Of a DNA stretch of 64,000 bases, positions 60,001-64,000 are shown piece after piece; position 1 is the stretch's first letter; each line of letters starts with the position of its first letter. A program made the position numbers and the translations under genes. This DNA comes from Strongylocentrotus droebachiensis (taxonomy: Eukaryota; Echinodermata; Echinoidea; Camarodonta; Strongylocentrotidae). The notes beneath the pieces are model-generated. The model saw nothing but the letters and a program-made list of their open reading frames with translations, ran no database searches and was not told the DNA's origin. The stretch is from NCBI GenBank assembly GCA_035222895.1, contig JAVYIG010000166.1, forward strand, positions 620,001 to 684,000. The letters are read 5' to 3'.

Positions 60001-61326
60001 CAGAGGAGTGGAAGGGACAGATTATCAAGCGAGAACGTAACAAGCTACTGTACTACAAGACCCAGGTTGTCAGAGATGTTAACCCAACCATATTGATATT
60101 TGAAGATATTTTGATTGCATACTTGATTGCATATTTGATTGCATATTTCCTTATCTCTATCATATCATTGGATTATTCTGATCACAGAGGAGTGGAAGGG
60201 ACAGTTTATCAAGCGAGAACGTAACAAGCTACTGTACTACAAGACTCAGGTTGTCAGGGATGTTAACCCGACCGTCTTCTGCCCCTTCGCTGGCTACTTC
60301 ATTGAAGCACATCCATCAGACGGGTAAAAAAATTAACAAGCTATTCATAGAATTGTTATGCCTCTGTTACGAAGTAGCCGAAGGCATTATGTTTTCGGGT
60401 TGTCCGTCCGTCCGTATGTACGTACAGTTCTCGCGATTGCGTTATCTAAGGAACCTATTGATGGATTCCTGCCAAACTTAGGTCATGTATGTATCTTGCA
60501 GAGCCAATGAATTGATTAGATTTTGGGTCACGAGGTCAAAGTTTAAAGGTCACAGGGCTCATATGTATGCATAGATAGCTCATGATCACATCATTAGAAC
60601 CGATGGACACATTACCATCAAACACAGGACATGTATGTACCTTGTCGAGCCAATGAGTTGATTAGATTTTGGGGTCATGAGGTCAAAGTTCATGGGGCTC
60701 ATTATATATGCAAAAATAGCTTGTGATCGCATTATTATTAGAACCAATGGATGGATTACCATCAAACTCAAGACATGTATGTATCTTGCAAAGCCAATGA
60801 ACTTATTAGATTTTAGGGTTATGAGGTCAAAGATAAAAGTGTCATACATATGAAAAATAGCTTGTAATCATGATATTCTGAGAACCTGTTAATGGATTAC
60901 AATTAAATTTGAATTTGACAAATTGCTTCTCTTTTGGTTTTTAAAATCGCTCTATGGCGGAGGCATCATTTTCGACTGCGCACAGTTCCATCTAGTTATA
61001 ATTGTTTTTCTTCTTCTGTTTTTGAAGGGAAGTAGGTGGGTACCTGGTACGAATTATTCCTTGAATGCACTAAGCGCTATGGTTGTTGTAGCTAAAACTT
61101 GATTAGTTATATCCACAGAGACATTACATCATCATGTATGTACTTTACAAGAACATACAGCTATTATTATTGTCTCATGGCTATATAGATACATCCGAGA
61201 GACGAACACCAAGAACGATGCAGCCTCTCTCAATGCTCTGATTAACAAATATTCCCCGGAGATCAAGACTTGGACCCCGAGACCTGGAGCCACGCTCGAT
61301 TTACAGAAAGCCATCCTGGGGAACAG
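32891..61326 (+). CDS. CMAH: CMP-N-acetylneuraminate hydroxylase, nine exons, 3' partial
   Basis: Cytosolic monooxygenase converting CMP-Neu5Ac to CMP-Neu5Gc with O2 and electrons from cytochrome b5. Exons: 32891-33096, 44012-44103, 45935-46044, 47319-47509, 52589-52736, 57627-57708, 58736-58873, 60188-60323, 61189-61326. All introns are GT-AG and the phases agree, giving 413 residues. The Rieske [2Fe-2S] ligands are Cys52, His54, Cys73 and His76 (CKH and CTKH). A metallo-beta-lactamase-like HxHxDH motif covers residues 193-198 (HVHSDH). Conserved blocks include DPWLTGPAFARGWW, MDGVHPDMDTC, LNTVDCTNPNGGRLP, SDFAGGASGFP, CPFAGYF and TWTPRPGATLDL. The alignment to mouse CMAH (577 residues), done from memory, is collinear without gaps of note. 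About 165 C-terminal residues lie past 64000. The start is the first ATG after the acceptor TTTGTAG at 32853, and TAA precedes it in frame. No frame damage is seen, so the gene appears functional. Confidence 0.96.
33133..33322. mobile_element. MITE, CAGTCAAACCTG family, copy 1
   Basis: Inverted ends CAGTCAAACCTG and CAGGTTTGACTG, with internal repeats of CTGTCTACAAAGACCA. The left flank is TA. It lies 36 bases inside intron 1. A second copy is at 54107-54266. Confidence 0.85.
33360..33839. mobile_element. Partial relative of the 38592-39167 TTAA element
   Basis: Shares CAATTCAGCCAATTTGAAGTG, CTTTCATCAGTCTGCTTCTC-like and TTTTTCTGCTTTCT segments in the same order as 38640-39140. It is directly followed by another TTAA element that begins in its last TTAA, so the right end is masked. 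Confidence 0.65.
33844..34220. mobile_element. TTAA-flanked MITE, AGGGATCCGGTAAC family
   Basis: The left end AGGGATCCGGTAACTTTG and right end AAACGATCCCT are flanked by TTAA (33840-33843, 34221-34224). Other copies: 24851-25153 reversed, 49564-49898, and a short piece at 63293-63346. Non-coding. TTAA targets suggest a piggyBac- or Kolobok-type source. Confidence 0.85.
34225..35700. other. Intron 1 sequence without recognised features
   Basis: AT-rich; includes TACATGTACATGTACATGT at about 35573-35592. No exon with homology to CMAH lies here, and exon 1 joins exon 2 in frame without it. Confidence 0.5.
35750..36040 (-). pseudogene. LINE reverse-transcriptase thumb remnant
   Basis: The minus strand reads LKVLGNVINHKLKWHEHINV then MCNKIATNIG, the usual post-YADD thumb region of non-LTR reverse transcriptases, followed by a decayed stretch with several stops and frame changes (KLKRKQYAL). 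Heavily degraded and in an orientation opposite to CMAH. It seems to be part of one insertion with the endonuclease piece beside it. Confidence 0.7.
36130..36270 (+). pseudogene. LINE endonuclease remnant
   Basis: The plus strand reads INRPPNQPVQSFLDISEDIL then NVVHKDNKDT, matching the YRPPN block and following segment of LINE endonucleases. The GDFN block that should follow is not intact. It lies head-to-head with the thumb remnant on the other strand, as expected from a 5'-inverted (twin-primed) insertion. Confidence 0.6.
36411..36735. repeat. Two-copy tandem duplication, 162-bp unit
   Basis: GGACATATAACAATTACTTT begins each copy (about 36411 and 36573), and GAAATAAAGAGATAATAGCT ends each. 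Copies differ at only a few bases, so the duplication is recent. Confidence 0.85.
36736..38587. other. Intron 1 sequence without recognised features
   Basis: AT-rich. A segment at about 37130-37180 is the reverse complement of one at 27120-27200 (family unknown). Short frames show no domain. Confidence 0.45.
38592..39167. mobile_element. TTAA-flanked MITE, AGGGCAATCCCACCC ends
   Basis: AGGGCAATCCCACCC at the left and GGGTTGGATTTCCCT at the right, with TTAA on both sides (38588-38591, 39168-39171). Relatives: 33360-33839 and 47041-47285. Non-coding. Confidence 0.8.
39172..40130. other. Intron 1 sequence without recognised features
   Basis: Contains a 94-codon frame (39156-39440, ending CLCPRPIY) with no domain I recognise, and a CT-rich tract at 39970-40035. 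Neither is called as a gene. Confidence 0.45.
40131..40265 (+). mobile_element. Possible retroelement 3' tail, (CCATTA)n
   Basis: AATGAATTTTCAATAAAACC is followed by CATTACCATTACCATTACTA, the style of a LINE or SINE 3' end with a microsatellite tail. No protein-coding part is attached. Confidence 0.4.
40266..41420. other. Intron 1 sequence without recognised features
   Basis: A near-duplicate GTGGACACCGAGTT word occurs at about 40672-40688 (inverted) and 40829. The minus-strand 97-codon frame at 40400-40693 has no recognised domain. Confidence 0.4.
41425..42150 (-). pseudogene. 5'-truncated LINE: C-terminus and (ATTGA)n tail
   Basis: On the minus strand the piece encodes LPLPFNDMFVRNVSIHSYLT then RQASSFHLPYY. 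After one frame change it continues RTSFAQKTFVFTGPKLWNSL and ends in TAG at 41817-41819. This is the conserved tail of CR1/L2-like reverse transcriptase ORFs. A non-coding 3' region then runs to a TTGAA-type tail (ATTCAATTCAATTCAATTC on the plus strand, about 41424-41450). Only the C-terminal ~100 codons remain. It is moderately young, with one clear frameshift in the best-kept part. Confidence 0.8.
42766..43407. mobile_element. hAT-like element, CAGAGATGCCAAC ends
   Basis: CAGAGATGCCAACCCTCCCG at the left and GTTGGCATCTCTG at the right. CATTGTA occurs directly on both sides (42759-42765 and 43408-43414). Inside are CCCGATTTCATCGGGAGG, an A/T run, and the CG-rich motif GGGCGCTACGCGCTCGAG. 642 bp with no transposase. 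A relative with similar ends is at 61868-62370. Confidence 0.82.
43813..43970. mobile_element. Short MITE, GGCCCTGTTTCATAAAACC
   Basis: Ends GGCCCTGTTTCATAAAACC and GTTTTGTGAAATGCCCCC. The core is the reverse complement of that in 28843-28994. It lies about 40 bases before the exon 2 acceptor. Confidence 0.75.
44012..44103 (+). CDS. CMAH: CMAH exon 2, 92 bp
   Basis: Acceptor TTTTCTCAG, donor TTAG|GTAAGT. It completes Cys69 and encodes VIKCTKHGWKLDAKTMRYTN then PPDSFRQEQL plus one base of Val100. It holds the second Rieske ligand pair, Cys73 and His76. The length of 92 bases (phase 2 in, phase 1 out) equals that of the exon known to be deleted in the human CMAH pseudogene. Confidence 0.95.
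44133..44440 (+). mobile_element. Two tandem tRNA-derived SINE heads
   Basis: Two related units, each with a pol III B box GGTTCAAATCC (44187-44197 and 44326-44336) and an A-box-like TGGTNNAGTGGTT-type segment upstream. The second continues into a body (CACCCAGGTGTAAATCGGTA, CCCGGCAATTGCTGGGGCTT) and ends near a CT repeat. The first is cut short. The copies are too diverged from tRNA to be working tRNA genes. Confidence 0.7.
44448..44550. repeat. (CT)n/(CA)n microsatellite
   Basis: CT and CA units with CTAT variants. Confidence 0.9.
44568..44991. repeat. Perfect two-copy tandem duplication, 212-bp unit
   Basis: Both copies run from TTTTTCATGTGCCTG to GGGGCAGCGATCT, and I find no difference between them. 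Either very recent or an assembly artefact. The unit ends inside the left terminus of the hAT-like element beginning at 44975. Confidence 0.9.
44975..45307. mobile_element. hAT-like element, CAGGGGCAGCGATC ends
   Basis: The left CAGGGGCAGCGATC and right GATTGCCGCC-like TTGCCGCCTCTG form imperfect inverted ends. C-runs lie inside. Flanking 8-mers agree only in part (CTTACGAA, CCTACGTG). Limits moderate. Confidence 0.5.
45308..45934. other. Remaining intron 2 sequence
   Basis: No recognised repeat or exon before the exon 3 acceptor. Confidence 0.5.
45935..46044 (+). CDS. CMAH: CMAH exon 3, 110 bp
   Basis: Acceptor TGATTTTAG, donor CAAG|GTGAGA. Encodes (V)SEVDDDGSMSLIELKPPQPW then ETDAREKVPLEVGEVK (residues 101-136), closing the Rieske domain and leading to the hydrolase-like domain. 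The exon ends in phase 0. Confidence 0.93.
46178..46272. repeat. C-run and (CT/CTGT)n tract
   Basis: Simple repeat in intron 3. A degenerate hAT-like end (GTGGCAGATTCAGGGTTGTG) lies just before it, with further related fragments at about 46337 and 46444. Confidence 0.75.
46530..47023. mobile_element. MITE, GGCGGTGTCACAC ends
   Basis: GGCGGTGTCACAC at the left and GTGTGACACCGCG at the right with about 470 bases between, including inverted segments (AATCTGGATT, AATCTGGTTTATT). No duplication confirmed. Non-coding. Confidence 0.7.
47041..47285. mobile_element. Right-end fragment of the AGGACAATCC/TTAA family
   Basis: Ends GGTTGGATTGTCCTTTAA, like the right end of the 38592-39167 element. The left end is missing. 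It stops about 34 bases short of the exon 4 acceptor. Confidence 0.55.
47319..47509 (+). CDS. CMAH: CMAH exon 4, 191 bp
   Basis: Acceptor CTGTTCTAG, donor TTAAG|GTAGGT. Encodes residues 137-199 plus two bases of Ser200. It contains THACMEL, DPWLTGPAFARGWWLMHEPP, and the metal-binding HxHxDH motif HVHSDH (193-198) of the metallo-beta-lactamase-like domain. Confidence 0.95.
47577..48035. mobile_element. hAT-like element in intron 4, near-exact 8-bp duplication
   Basis: Left CAGGCGCATACGCAG and right CTGCGTACGCCACTG are inverted. ACTGGGAC (47569-47576) and ACTGGGGC (48036-48043) flank, matching 7 of 8. The interior holds C-, T- and A-runs and a two-copy segment CCCCGCTTATTCAGCGGCTG. Confidence 0.8.
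48044..49199. other. Intron 4 sequence, mostly unassigned
   Basis: A GGGGGGTGTTTCACTAAACC end at 48356 resembles the GTTTCAC MITEs, but no right partner was placed. CTAGGTCTACATCTA-like words recur at 48660-48770. No gene. Confidence 0.45.
49200..49395 (+). repeat. Copy of the AGATAAACTTGAGTTCTGG family (partial)
   Basis: Shares GTGGAATCGATCAGAAAAGG, GCAAGGTTCTGGAATCATC and TTGGTAAAGTTACAAGC with 22400-22590 and 52764-52960. The first ~25 bases are missing. It is followed by the 49430-49540 piece, which lies beside the same family in the same order at 52764-53150. Confidence 0.7.
49430..49545. repeat. Dispersed repeat fragment (also 10.1 and 53.0 kb)
   Basis: TTACCAAATATATCAATTA, TAGGCGGTTTCCA and AATAAGAGCTTCCATTTCAT match 52990-53150 in the same orientation and 10060-10215 in the reverse. 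Confidence 0.65.
49564..49898 (+). mobile_element. AGGGATCCGGTAAC MITE copy in intron 4
   Basis: Matches 33844-34220 nearly throughout (AACTTTGTCTCAGATTCTGA, ACTACATTCTATTGGGGAAA, GCACTTATTTTGAAGCG). The right terminus is lost or diverged. Confidence 0.75.
49946..50164. repeat. Two-copy ~145-bp repeat leading into the minisatellite
   Basis: Both copies carry AAGACCACCTGTATA, AAGTCTGGATTCCATGTGG and GGATGGATCGAT. The second runs into the GAATGAATGAGCGATT array, which may have grown from the GGAT/GAAT-rich end. Confidence 0.7.
50165..51163. repeat. ~1-kb minisatellite, GAATGAATGAATGAGCGATT
   Basis: About 45-50 units of 16-28 bases, built of GAAT repeats punctuated by GAGCGATT or GAGCAATT. The minus-strand frame of 198 codons (His-Ser-Phe-Ile repeats) is a repeat product, not a gene. 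It lies in CMAH intron 4. Confidence 0.95.
51164..52077. other. Intron 4 sequence without recognised features
   Basis: A G/C-rich piece (51258-51325, GGGGTGTTGCCCCTAGACCC) recalls the inner units of 14690-15600. The rest is AT-rich with no gene. Confidence 0.45.
52082..52463. mobile_element. Complete TTAA-flanked MITE, AGATAAACTTGAGTTCTGGT
   Basis: Ends AGATAAACTTGAGTTCTGGT and its exact inverse ACCAGAACTCAAGTTTATCT, with TTAA on both sides (52078-52081, 52464-52467). 382 bp, non-coding. Reference copy for the fragments at 22400, 49200 and 52764. Ends 121 bases before exon 5. Confidence 0.88.
52589..52736 (+). CDS. CMAH: CMAH exon 5, 148 bp
   Basis: Acceptor TAAACACAG, donor CATGAG|GTGAGA. 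Completes Ser200 and encodes YPTLELLSARNPNIPIYVGD then TSMPVFCKLKQSGVKLNNIN and VLKFGRWHE (201-249). Phase 0 at the donor. Collinear with mouse SYPTLKKLAGRRPDIPIYVG. Confidence 0.94.
52764..53150 (+). repeat. Composite of two dispersed repeats in intron 5
   Basis: 52764-52960 is a diverged AGATAAACTTGAGTTCTGG-family copy, and 52985-53150 is the TTACCAAATATATCAATTA piece. The same order at 49200-49545 shows that they move, or were duplicated, as one unit. Confidence 0.65.
53151..54106. other. Intron 5 sequence without recognised features
   Basis: Includes GGTTTAGGGTTAGGGTTTA at about 53289-53310, telomere-like only by chance length. No gene. Confidence 0.45.
54107..54266. mobile_element. MITE, CAGTCAAACCTG family, copy 2
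   Basis: CAGTCAAACATG at the left and CAGGTTTGACTG at the right, with TA on both sides. The interior matches 33133-33322 (CACCTGTCNACAAAGACCA, CTTTGGGCGGTCGCTATA). Confidence 0.88.
54700..56000. repeat. Degenerate tandem repeat in intron 5
   Basis: Three to four diverged copies share CTAGGTCCTTTCCT-like, ATTCCTTTCAAA, TTCTTAGACG, TATCTCCACTATC and ACAAATTGCTCTGGATAGTC segments, at about 54890-55085, 55150-55400, 55560-55740 and 55860-55920. Spacing is irregular (about 270-420). Not coding. Confidence 0.6.
56203..57082. mobile_element. 880-bp near-perfect palindrome MITE, TA flanks
   Basis: Ends CAGTGCGTCCCAGAAAAAAC and inverse, flanked by TA (56201-56202, 57083-57084). The arms match nearly throughout: the left arm reaches CCGTTTCATTGACAATTAGC at about 56628 and the right arm starts near 56650, leaving a loop of about 20 bases. 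The frame at 56526-56759 simply crosses the centre and is not a gene. The terminal motif is shared with 5987-7122. Confidence 0.88.
57091..57525 (+). pseudogene. 5'-truncated LINE C-terminus and 3' tail
   Basis: The plus strand reads LCVPKANTIFYEDSSFAVAG then PNLWNNFPQFIRQAPASATL and KSLLKTHLFGLN, with a stop after 57291. This is the conserved C-terminal block of CR1/L2-like LINE ORFs (xPxLWNxLP, LKTHLF). The 3' region ends GCGCTTATAAATATTGTATTATT, the AATA/ATT-type tail of such LINEs. Only about 60 codons survive. It begins just after the palindrome MITE. Confidence 0.8.
57627..57708 (+). CDS. CMAH: CMAH exon 6, 82 bp
   Basis: Acceptor TTGCCATAG, donor CAAAG|GTAAAC. Encodes INKDTRFMIMMDGVHPDMDT then CILIDYK (250-276) and one base of Gly277. 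MDGVHPDMDTC is a hallmark CMAH block and lies in the metallo-beta-lactamase-like domain. Confidence 0.95.
57750..58612. repeat. Six-copy ~145-bp satellite with trimer higher-order structure
   Basis: TGCATTGAAGTCTTCCGTCA begins copies at about 57754, 57896, 58042, 58188, 58330 and 58476 (spacings 142, 146, 146, 142, 146). The length pattern and shared variants repeat every three copies (434 bases). Copies 1 and 4 look identical through CCTGTTAAGGGTACAGG. It fills most of intron 6, and frames across it are not genes. Confidence 0.9.
58736..58873 (+). CDS. CMAH: CMAH exon 7, 138 bp
   Basis: Acceptor AACCCACAG, donor ACACCG|GTAAGT. Completes Gly277 and encodes HLILNTVDCTNPNGGRLPID then VDIMLSDFAGGASGFPMNFF and GGKYT (278-322), plus one base of Glu323. 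Very strongly conserved with mouse (HKILNTVDCTRPNGGRLP, SDFAGGASGFP). Confidence 0.96.
58894..59200. mobile_element. MITE, CAGGGGGGTGTTTCACAAAG, copy 2
   Basis: Inverted ends extend about 70 bases (through CTAAGTTGGACTTAA). Partner of 12486-12796. It begins 20 bases after the exon 7 donor. Confidence 0.88.
59201..59720. other. Intron 7 sequence without recognised features
   Basis: No gene or partner repeat seen before the exon 8 duplication block. Confidence 0.45.
59721..59915 (+). pseudogene. Partial duplicate of exon 8, copy A (decayed)
   Basis: Intron-like lead (TTGATTGCATATTT, ATTCTGATCACAG) with an acceptor at 59808, then an exon 8-like stretch 59809-59893 reading EWQEQFIKRQHSNLLYYKTQVV. 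One base is missing after GTCAG and TGA follows. It stops where copy B stops, about 86 bases into the exon. No donor is present. Confidence 0.85.
59916..60089 (+). pseudogene. Partial duplicate of exon 8, copy B (young)
   Basis: Acceptor GATCACAG at 60003, then 60004-60089, differing from the first 86 bases of exon 8 at about four positions, three of them synonymous (EEWKGQIIKRERNKLLYYKT then QVVRDVNPT). It breaks off at the Thr codon and returns to TTGATTGCATAC intron repeats, with no donor. Reading on from this acceptor passes through intron and exon 8 out of frame and meets a stop. Confidence 0.88.
60188..60323 (+). CDS. CMAH: CMAH exon 8, 136 bp
   Basis: Acceptor TGATCACAG, donor GACGG|GTAAAA (weaker: GTAAAA). 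Completes Glu323 and encodes EWKGQFIKRERNKLLYYKTQ then VVRDVNPTVFCPFAGYFIEA and HPSD (324-367), plus two bases of Gly368. Only this third tandem copy has the 3' part and a donor. Confidence 0.94.
60357..60995. repeat. Dispersed repeat with GTCCGTCCGTCC and ~140-bp units
   Basis: Starts near GAAGGCATTATGTTTTCGGG and TTGTCCGTCCGTCCGTATG, then three ~140-base units (AGCCAATGARTTGATTAGAT, GGTCATGAGGTCAAAG), and ends near CTCTATGGCGGAGGCATCA. A second copy head lies at 61393. Family not named. Confidence 0.7.
61189..61326 (+). CDS. CMAH: CMAH exon 9, 138 bp (last in window)
   Basis: Acceptor GCTATATAG, donor AACAG|GTAAAC. Completes Gly368 and encodes YIRETNTKNDAASLNALINK then YSPEIKTWTPRPGATLDLQK and AILGN (369-413), plus two bases of the next codon. 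I find no match to the following mouse segment (VEPPEGTKIYKDSW) before 64000, so the gene continues past the window. Confidence 0.94.
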
Positions 61327-61384
61327 GTAAACAACCTCTTTTTCTAGCTTGGATTATGCACAGATGAGGGACTTGTTTTTGTTG

Positions 61385-61850
61385 GAGTTTTTGTCTGTGG
61401 TTGCGCTGGAGGCATTATGTTTTAGGGTTGTCCGTCCGCCTGTCCCGCTATTCGTTATCGTGATAACCTGTGAGAACCAACTAATGGATATATTAAACAA
61501 ACTTGGAGGAGTATGTATGAGCATGCAAGGATAAACTGAGTAGATTTGGGGTGAAGGAGGTCAAAGGTCAAAGATCACAGGGTCCTAATAGGGTTTTAAG
61601 ATGCCAGAAAATACATTGTTACTGCAATAATTTGAAAAGCATTAAAATATTTTAAAGAAAACCTGGAAGAAATATGCATGATTGTGCAAGGATGAATTAT
61701 TATATTTTGGGTGGAAGAGGTCAAAGGTCACAGGGTCTTACAAAAACTGGGCTCAACTATGTTAGAGTATTAAAAGATTAAGTGCAAACACTTTAGGTTC
61801 GTGGGGTCAGATGTTAAAGGTCACATAATAATTTACCAATGAACAGACTT
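61385..61850. repeat. Second copy of the GTCCGTCC dispersed repeat
   Basis: GGAGGCATTATGTTTTAGGG and TTGTCCGTCCGCCTGTC, then units with GGTCAAAGGTCA. Diverged from 60357-60995. It follows exon 9 by about 60 bases. Confidence 0.65.
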
Positions 61851-61867
61851 GTAGGCAGAATCATATT

Positions 61868-62370
61868 CAGAGTTGCCAACCAGTATGATTTTATCGTATT
61901 TTGTACAATTTTTAGAAATAAAATTTGGCAGTACGATTTTTCCTCAATAAAATATGATTTTCAAAAACCAAAAAAAAATATTTTCTAAAAATTGGAATGT
62001 GCTTGTGGATTTTTGTATGTGTGCCATTCTTTCCTGTACAGTATCCTACAAGCATCTCTTAGAGATGTTTAGTGGTTCACCGAACACACCAGTCATGATG
62101 AAATCATGCATATTCAACCAATGGTCCATAAAACATACATTTACATGAGGCTTATTGGTTCATTGAACTATCATTCATGACAAACTCTTCCATATTCAAC
62201 AAAATGTTTGTAAAACGGACTCAAGCACAATCCTTCAAAATGTCGACGAACACAGTCTATCAAAAAGAAAGTACTTACATGTATCAATCAAAATTAGAAT
62301 TTTTATTTTGAAAATAGGATATTTTGGGGAAAAGAATAAGATGTTTGTTCAGTTGGGGTTGGCAGCTCTG
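61868..62370. mobile_element. hAT-like element, CAGAGTTGCCAACC ends
   Basis: Left CAGAGTTGCCAACC and right GGGTTGGCAGCTCTG. Flanks CATATT and CATATA are near matches. Ends resemble 42766-43407 (CAGAGATGCCAAC). Non-coding. Confidence 0.7.
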
Positions 62371-62504
62371 CATATAATAATAATAATAATAATCTTGTAA
62401 AGTCCACTCCAAATTTTATTAAGTTAAACCAAAAAAACGGAGACGGAAGTCACATTCATCCGGTTTTAGCAGATATTTTGTGTTTATTTTTTAGTGTCAT
62501 GAGA

Positions 62505-62675
62505 CCTACAGGTGTAATTGATTTTTTAAATATATTTTGTTGAAAAAAATCGAAGTGGGAAATATGAGCCTCAAACATGTCTGATCCGTAGGTGTAATTG
62601 ATTTTTTTAAATAAATTTTGTTGAAGAAAAAAAATCGAACTGAGAAATATGAGCCTCAAACATGTCTAATCCATC
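62505..62675. repeat. Two-copy ~88-bp tandem repeat
   Basis: GGTGTAATTGATTTTTTAAA and GAGCCTCAAACATGTCT occur in both copies. Confidence 0.8.
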
Positions 62676-63034
62676 TTTTTAGAAATATTATTGATCAATA
62701 TTAGAATATTGACATGTGTCTCGGACATGTTTTGATTACCATGCAAATATATATTGCCTCTGAAACCTTTTTAAGTGATCTGCTCAAATGTGATAGTCTC
62801 TGTTATCAGACCTGTTCTTACATTGCAATGCATTATCATCATTTGAACTACCCACCATTCGATTCTGATCTTATTTAAACTCCTTCGTCAATTTATAATG
62901 GACATGTGGAATGCAAGAGCAGTATGAAGCATATTTAAAAAGCAAAAGCTGAGATATTTTTAGATGAGCCAAAAAATAAAATGTTTACAAGTCAGACATT
63001 GAGTTGAAGGAAACGCATGATTGTGGAGAAAAAT
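62676..63034. other. Intron sequence without recognised features
   Basis: AT-rich; no exon seen. Confidence 0.45.
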
Positions 63035-63665
63035 GCAGGTGGCTTTTGATGTGTATTAAAGCGGCATCATGAGTATGCGTTCAAGCGTGCGTATTGACTT
63101 TAGATCTTTTCAATTACTAAATACATGTACATTACTCAATCATTTATTTGTAGTCTAGCTATTGTTCACACATGTGCTGATGTCATTCATGGTCTATTGT
63201 GAGTACACGTTGGGAAGCCCATTTGCAAAGTTACAAAAAAACTGGAGTTCTGGTTAAAATGAAAAATCATCTGCGAGGCTTGTCGGTCTTTTAAAGAGAT
63301 CCGGTAACTTTGTCTCAGATTCTGAAACAAAATCCTGGATTTAGCTCTCGCTCTATTTTTATCTCCTAAATAATGTTTCCCTTTCTTTTTTCTCTCTCTC
63401 AAATAATAGTTCCCTTTCTTTATTTTCTTTATGAGGCATAAAACGCAGGTGGCATTTAATAAATATGCATTCAAGCGTGCGTATTGACTTTAGATCTTTT
63501 CAATTGCCAAATACATGTACATTACTCAAATCACTTATTTCCGGTCTAGCTATTGTTCACTAATGTTTTCATGTCATTTATGGTCTATTGTGAGTACACA
63601 TCTGGAAGCCCATTGGCAAATTTAAAGAAAAACTTGAGTTCTGGTTAAAATGAAACATCATCTTT
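63035..63665. repeat. Direct duplication of ~230 bp with MITE fragment between
   Basis: The segment with GCGTGCGTATTGACTTTAGA, GTCTAGCTATTGTTCAC and GGTCTATTGTGAGTACAC occurs at 63035-63275 and again at 63446-63665. Between them lies the first ~55 bases of the AGGGATCCGGTAAC MITE (63293-63346, with AGAGATCCGG) and a CT-rich stretch. Confidence 0.75.
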
Positions 63666-64000
63666 GAAAGAATCATTCCAACAGAATATTGTAGTACAAA
63701 TGTCTGAAAAGGATTGCTCTTCAAGTTATATAATATTGTATTCTTATTACTTTATATGTTTTTATGAAAGTAGTGAATAAACTCAATTCAAGTCAAGTCA
63801 AATGTCCTCTCATTTTGCTAGGTATGATAATGATCATGCACTTTGTTTTATAAAAAAGAGAGAAAAGGTAGAATATTCTCTCCTTAACAAAGTTTCCCTT
63901 TCTTTATTAATATCTCCCTTACTCTATTTTCTCTCCAAAAGGTTTTTTTTTTCCTGTCTTAAATAATATCTCTCTTTCTCTATTTTTTATCCCCCTAAAT
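63666..64000. other. Right-edge sequence without recognised exon
   Basis: TAAACTCAATTCAAGTCAAG at about 63779-63799 resembles a retroelement tail. CT/TTTC-rich tracts follow to the edge. Confidence 0.4.

Noticed and set aside
61327-64000. Further CMAH exons before the right edge
   Set aside because: Searched for counterparts of the next conserved segment (VEPPEGTKIYKDSW) and found no frame with flanking splice sites.

Overview
The window looks like a repeat-rich nuclear genome segment from an invertebrate deuterostome, most likely an echinoderm such as a sea urchin. The reasons are large introns, one recognisable animal gene with good GT-AG exons, tRNA-derived SINEs, a LINE with a finger, endonuclease and reverse transcriptase, and a dense crowd of non-autonomous DNA transposons. 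The species assignment is inference. No bacterial, organellar, CRISPR or rRNA genes are seen.

The host gene is CMAH, the CMP-N-acetylneuraminic acid hydroxylase that makes CMP-Neu5Gc. Nine coding exons on the + strand (32891-33096, 44012-44103, 45935-46044, 47319-47509, 52589-52736, 57627-57708, 58736-58873, 60188-60323, 61189-61326) join with consistent phases into 413 residues. They include the split Rieske [2Fe-2S] ligands (CxH and CxxH) and an HxHxDH metallo-beta-lactamase-like motif. The last quarter or so of the protein lies beyond the right edge. Possible untranslated leader exons lie at 32264-32344 and, much more speculatively, near 21025-21127 behind a TATA-like/NRF1-like promoter.

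1-16.5 kb holds no host gene that I recognise. It carries a SINE inside a minisatellite, inverted minisatellite arms, part of a hAT-like element, two adjacent TA-flanked foldback MITEs (5987-7122, 7127-7566), an ACTC/GAGT-rich element with a nested insertion, and a 2.4-kb foldback element (13.8-16.2 kb). 16.8-20.6 kb is a nearly whole LINE whose single 1.1-kb-codon ORF is open throughout but lacks an ATG. Its 3' tail abuts a broken C2H2 zinc-finger fragment. 21-32 kb carries a possible promoter, a 580-bp terminal-inverted-repeat element with a 9-bp duplication, many short MITEs, simple repeats, and a 2144-bp hAT-like element (29788-31931) with an exact 8-bp target-site duplication.

32-64 kb is CMAH. 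Its introns are packed with TTAA-, TA- and hAT-type elements, LINE remnants at 35.7-36.3, 41.4-42.1 and 57.1-57.5 kb, a 1-kb minisatellite (50.2-51.2 kb), an 880-bp near-perfect palindrome (56203-57082), a trimer-based higher-order repeat in intron 6, and two partial tandem copies of exon 8 that carry their own splice acceptors. The exon-8 duplication, the 92-bp exon matching the one lost in humans, the start-less LINE ORF and the palindrome families are the points most worth a second look. I found no evidence for a wholly new gene system.
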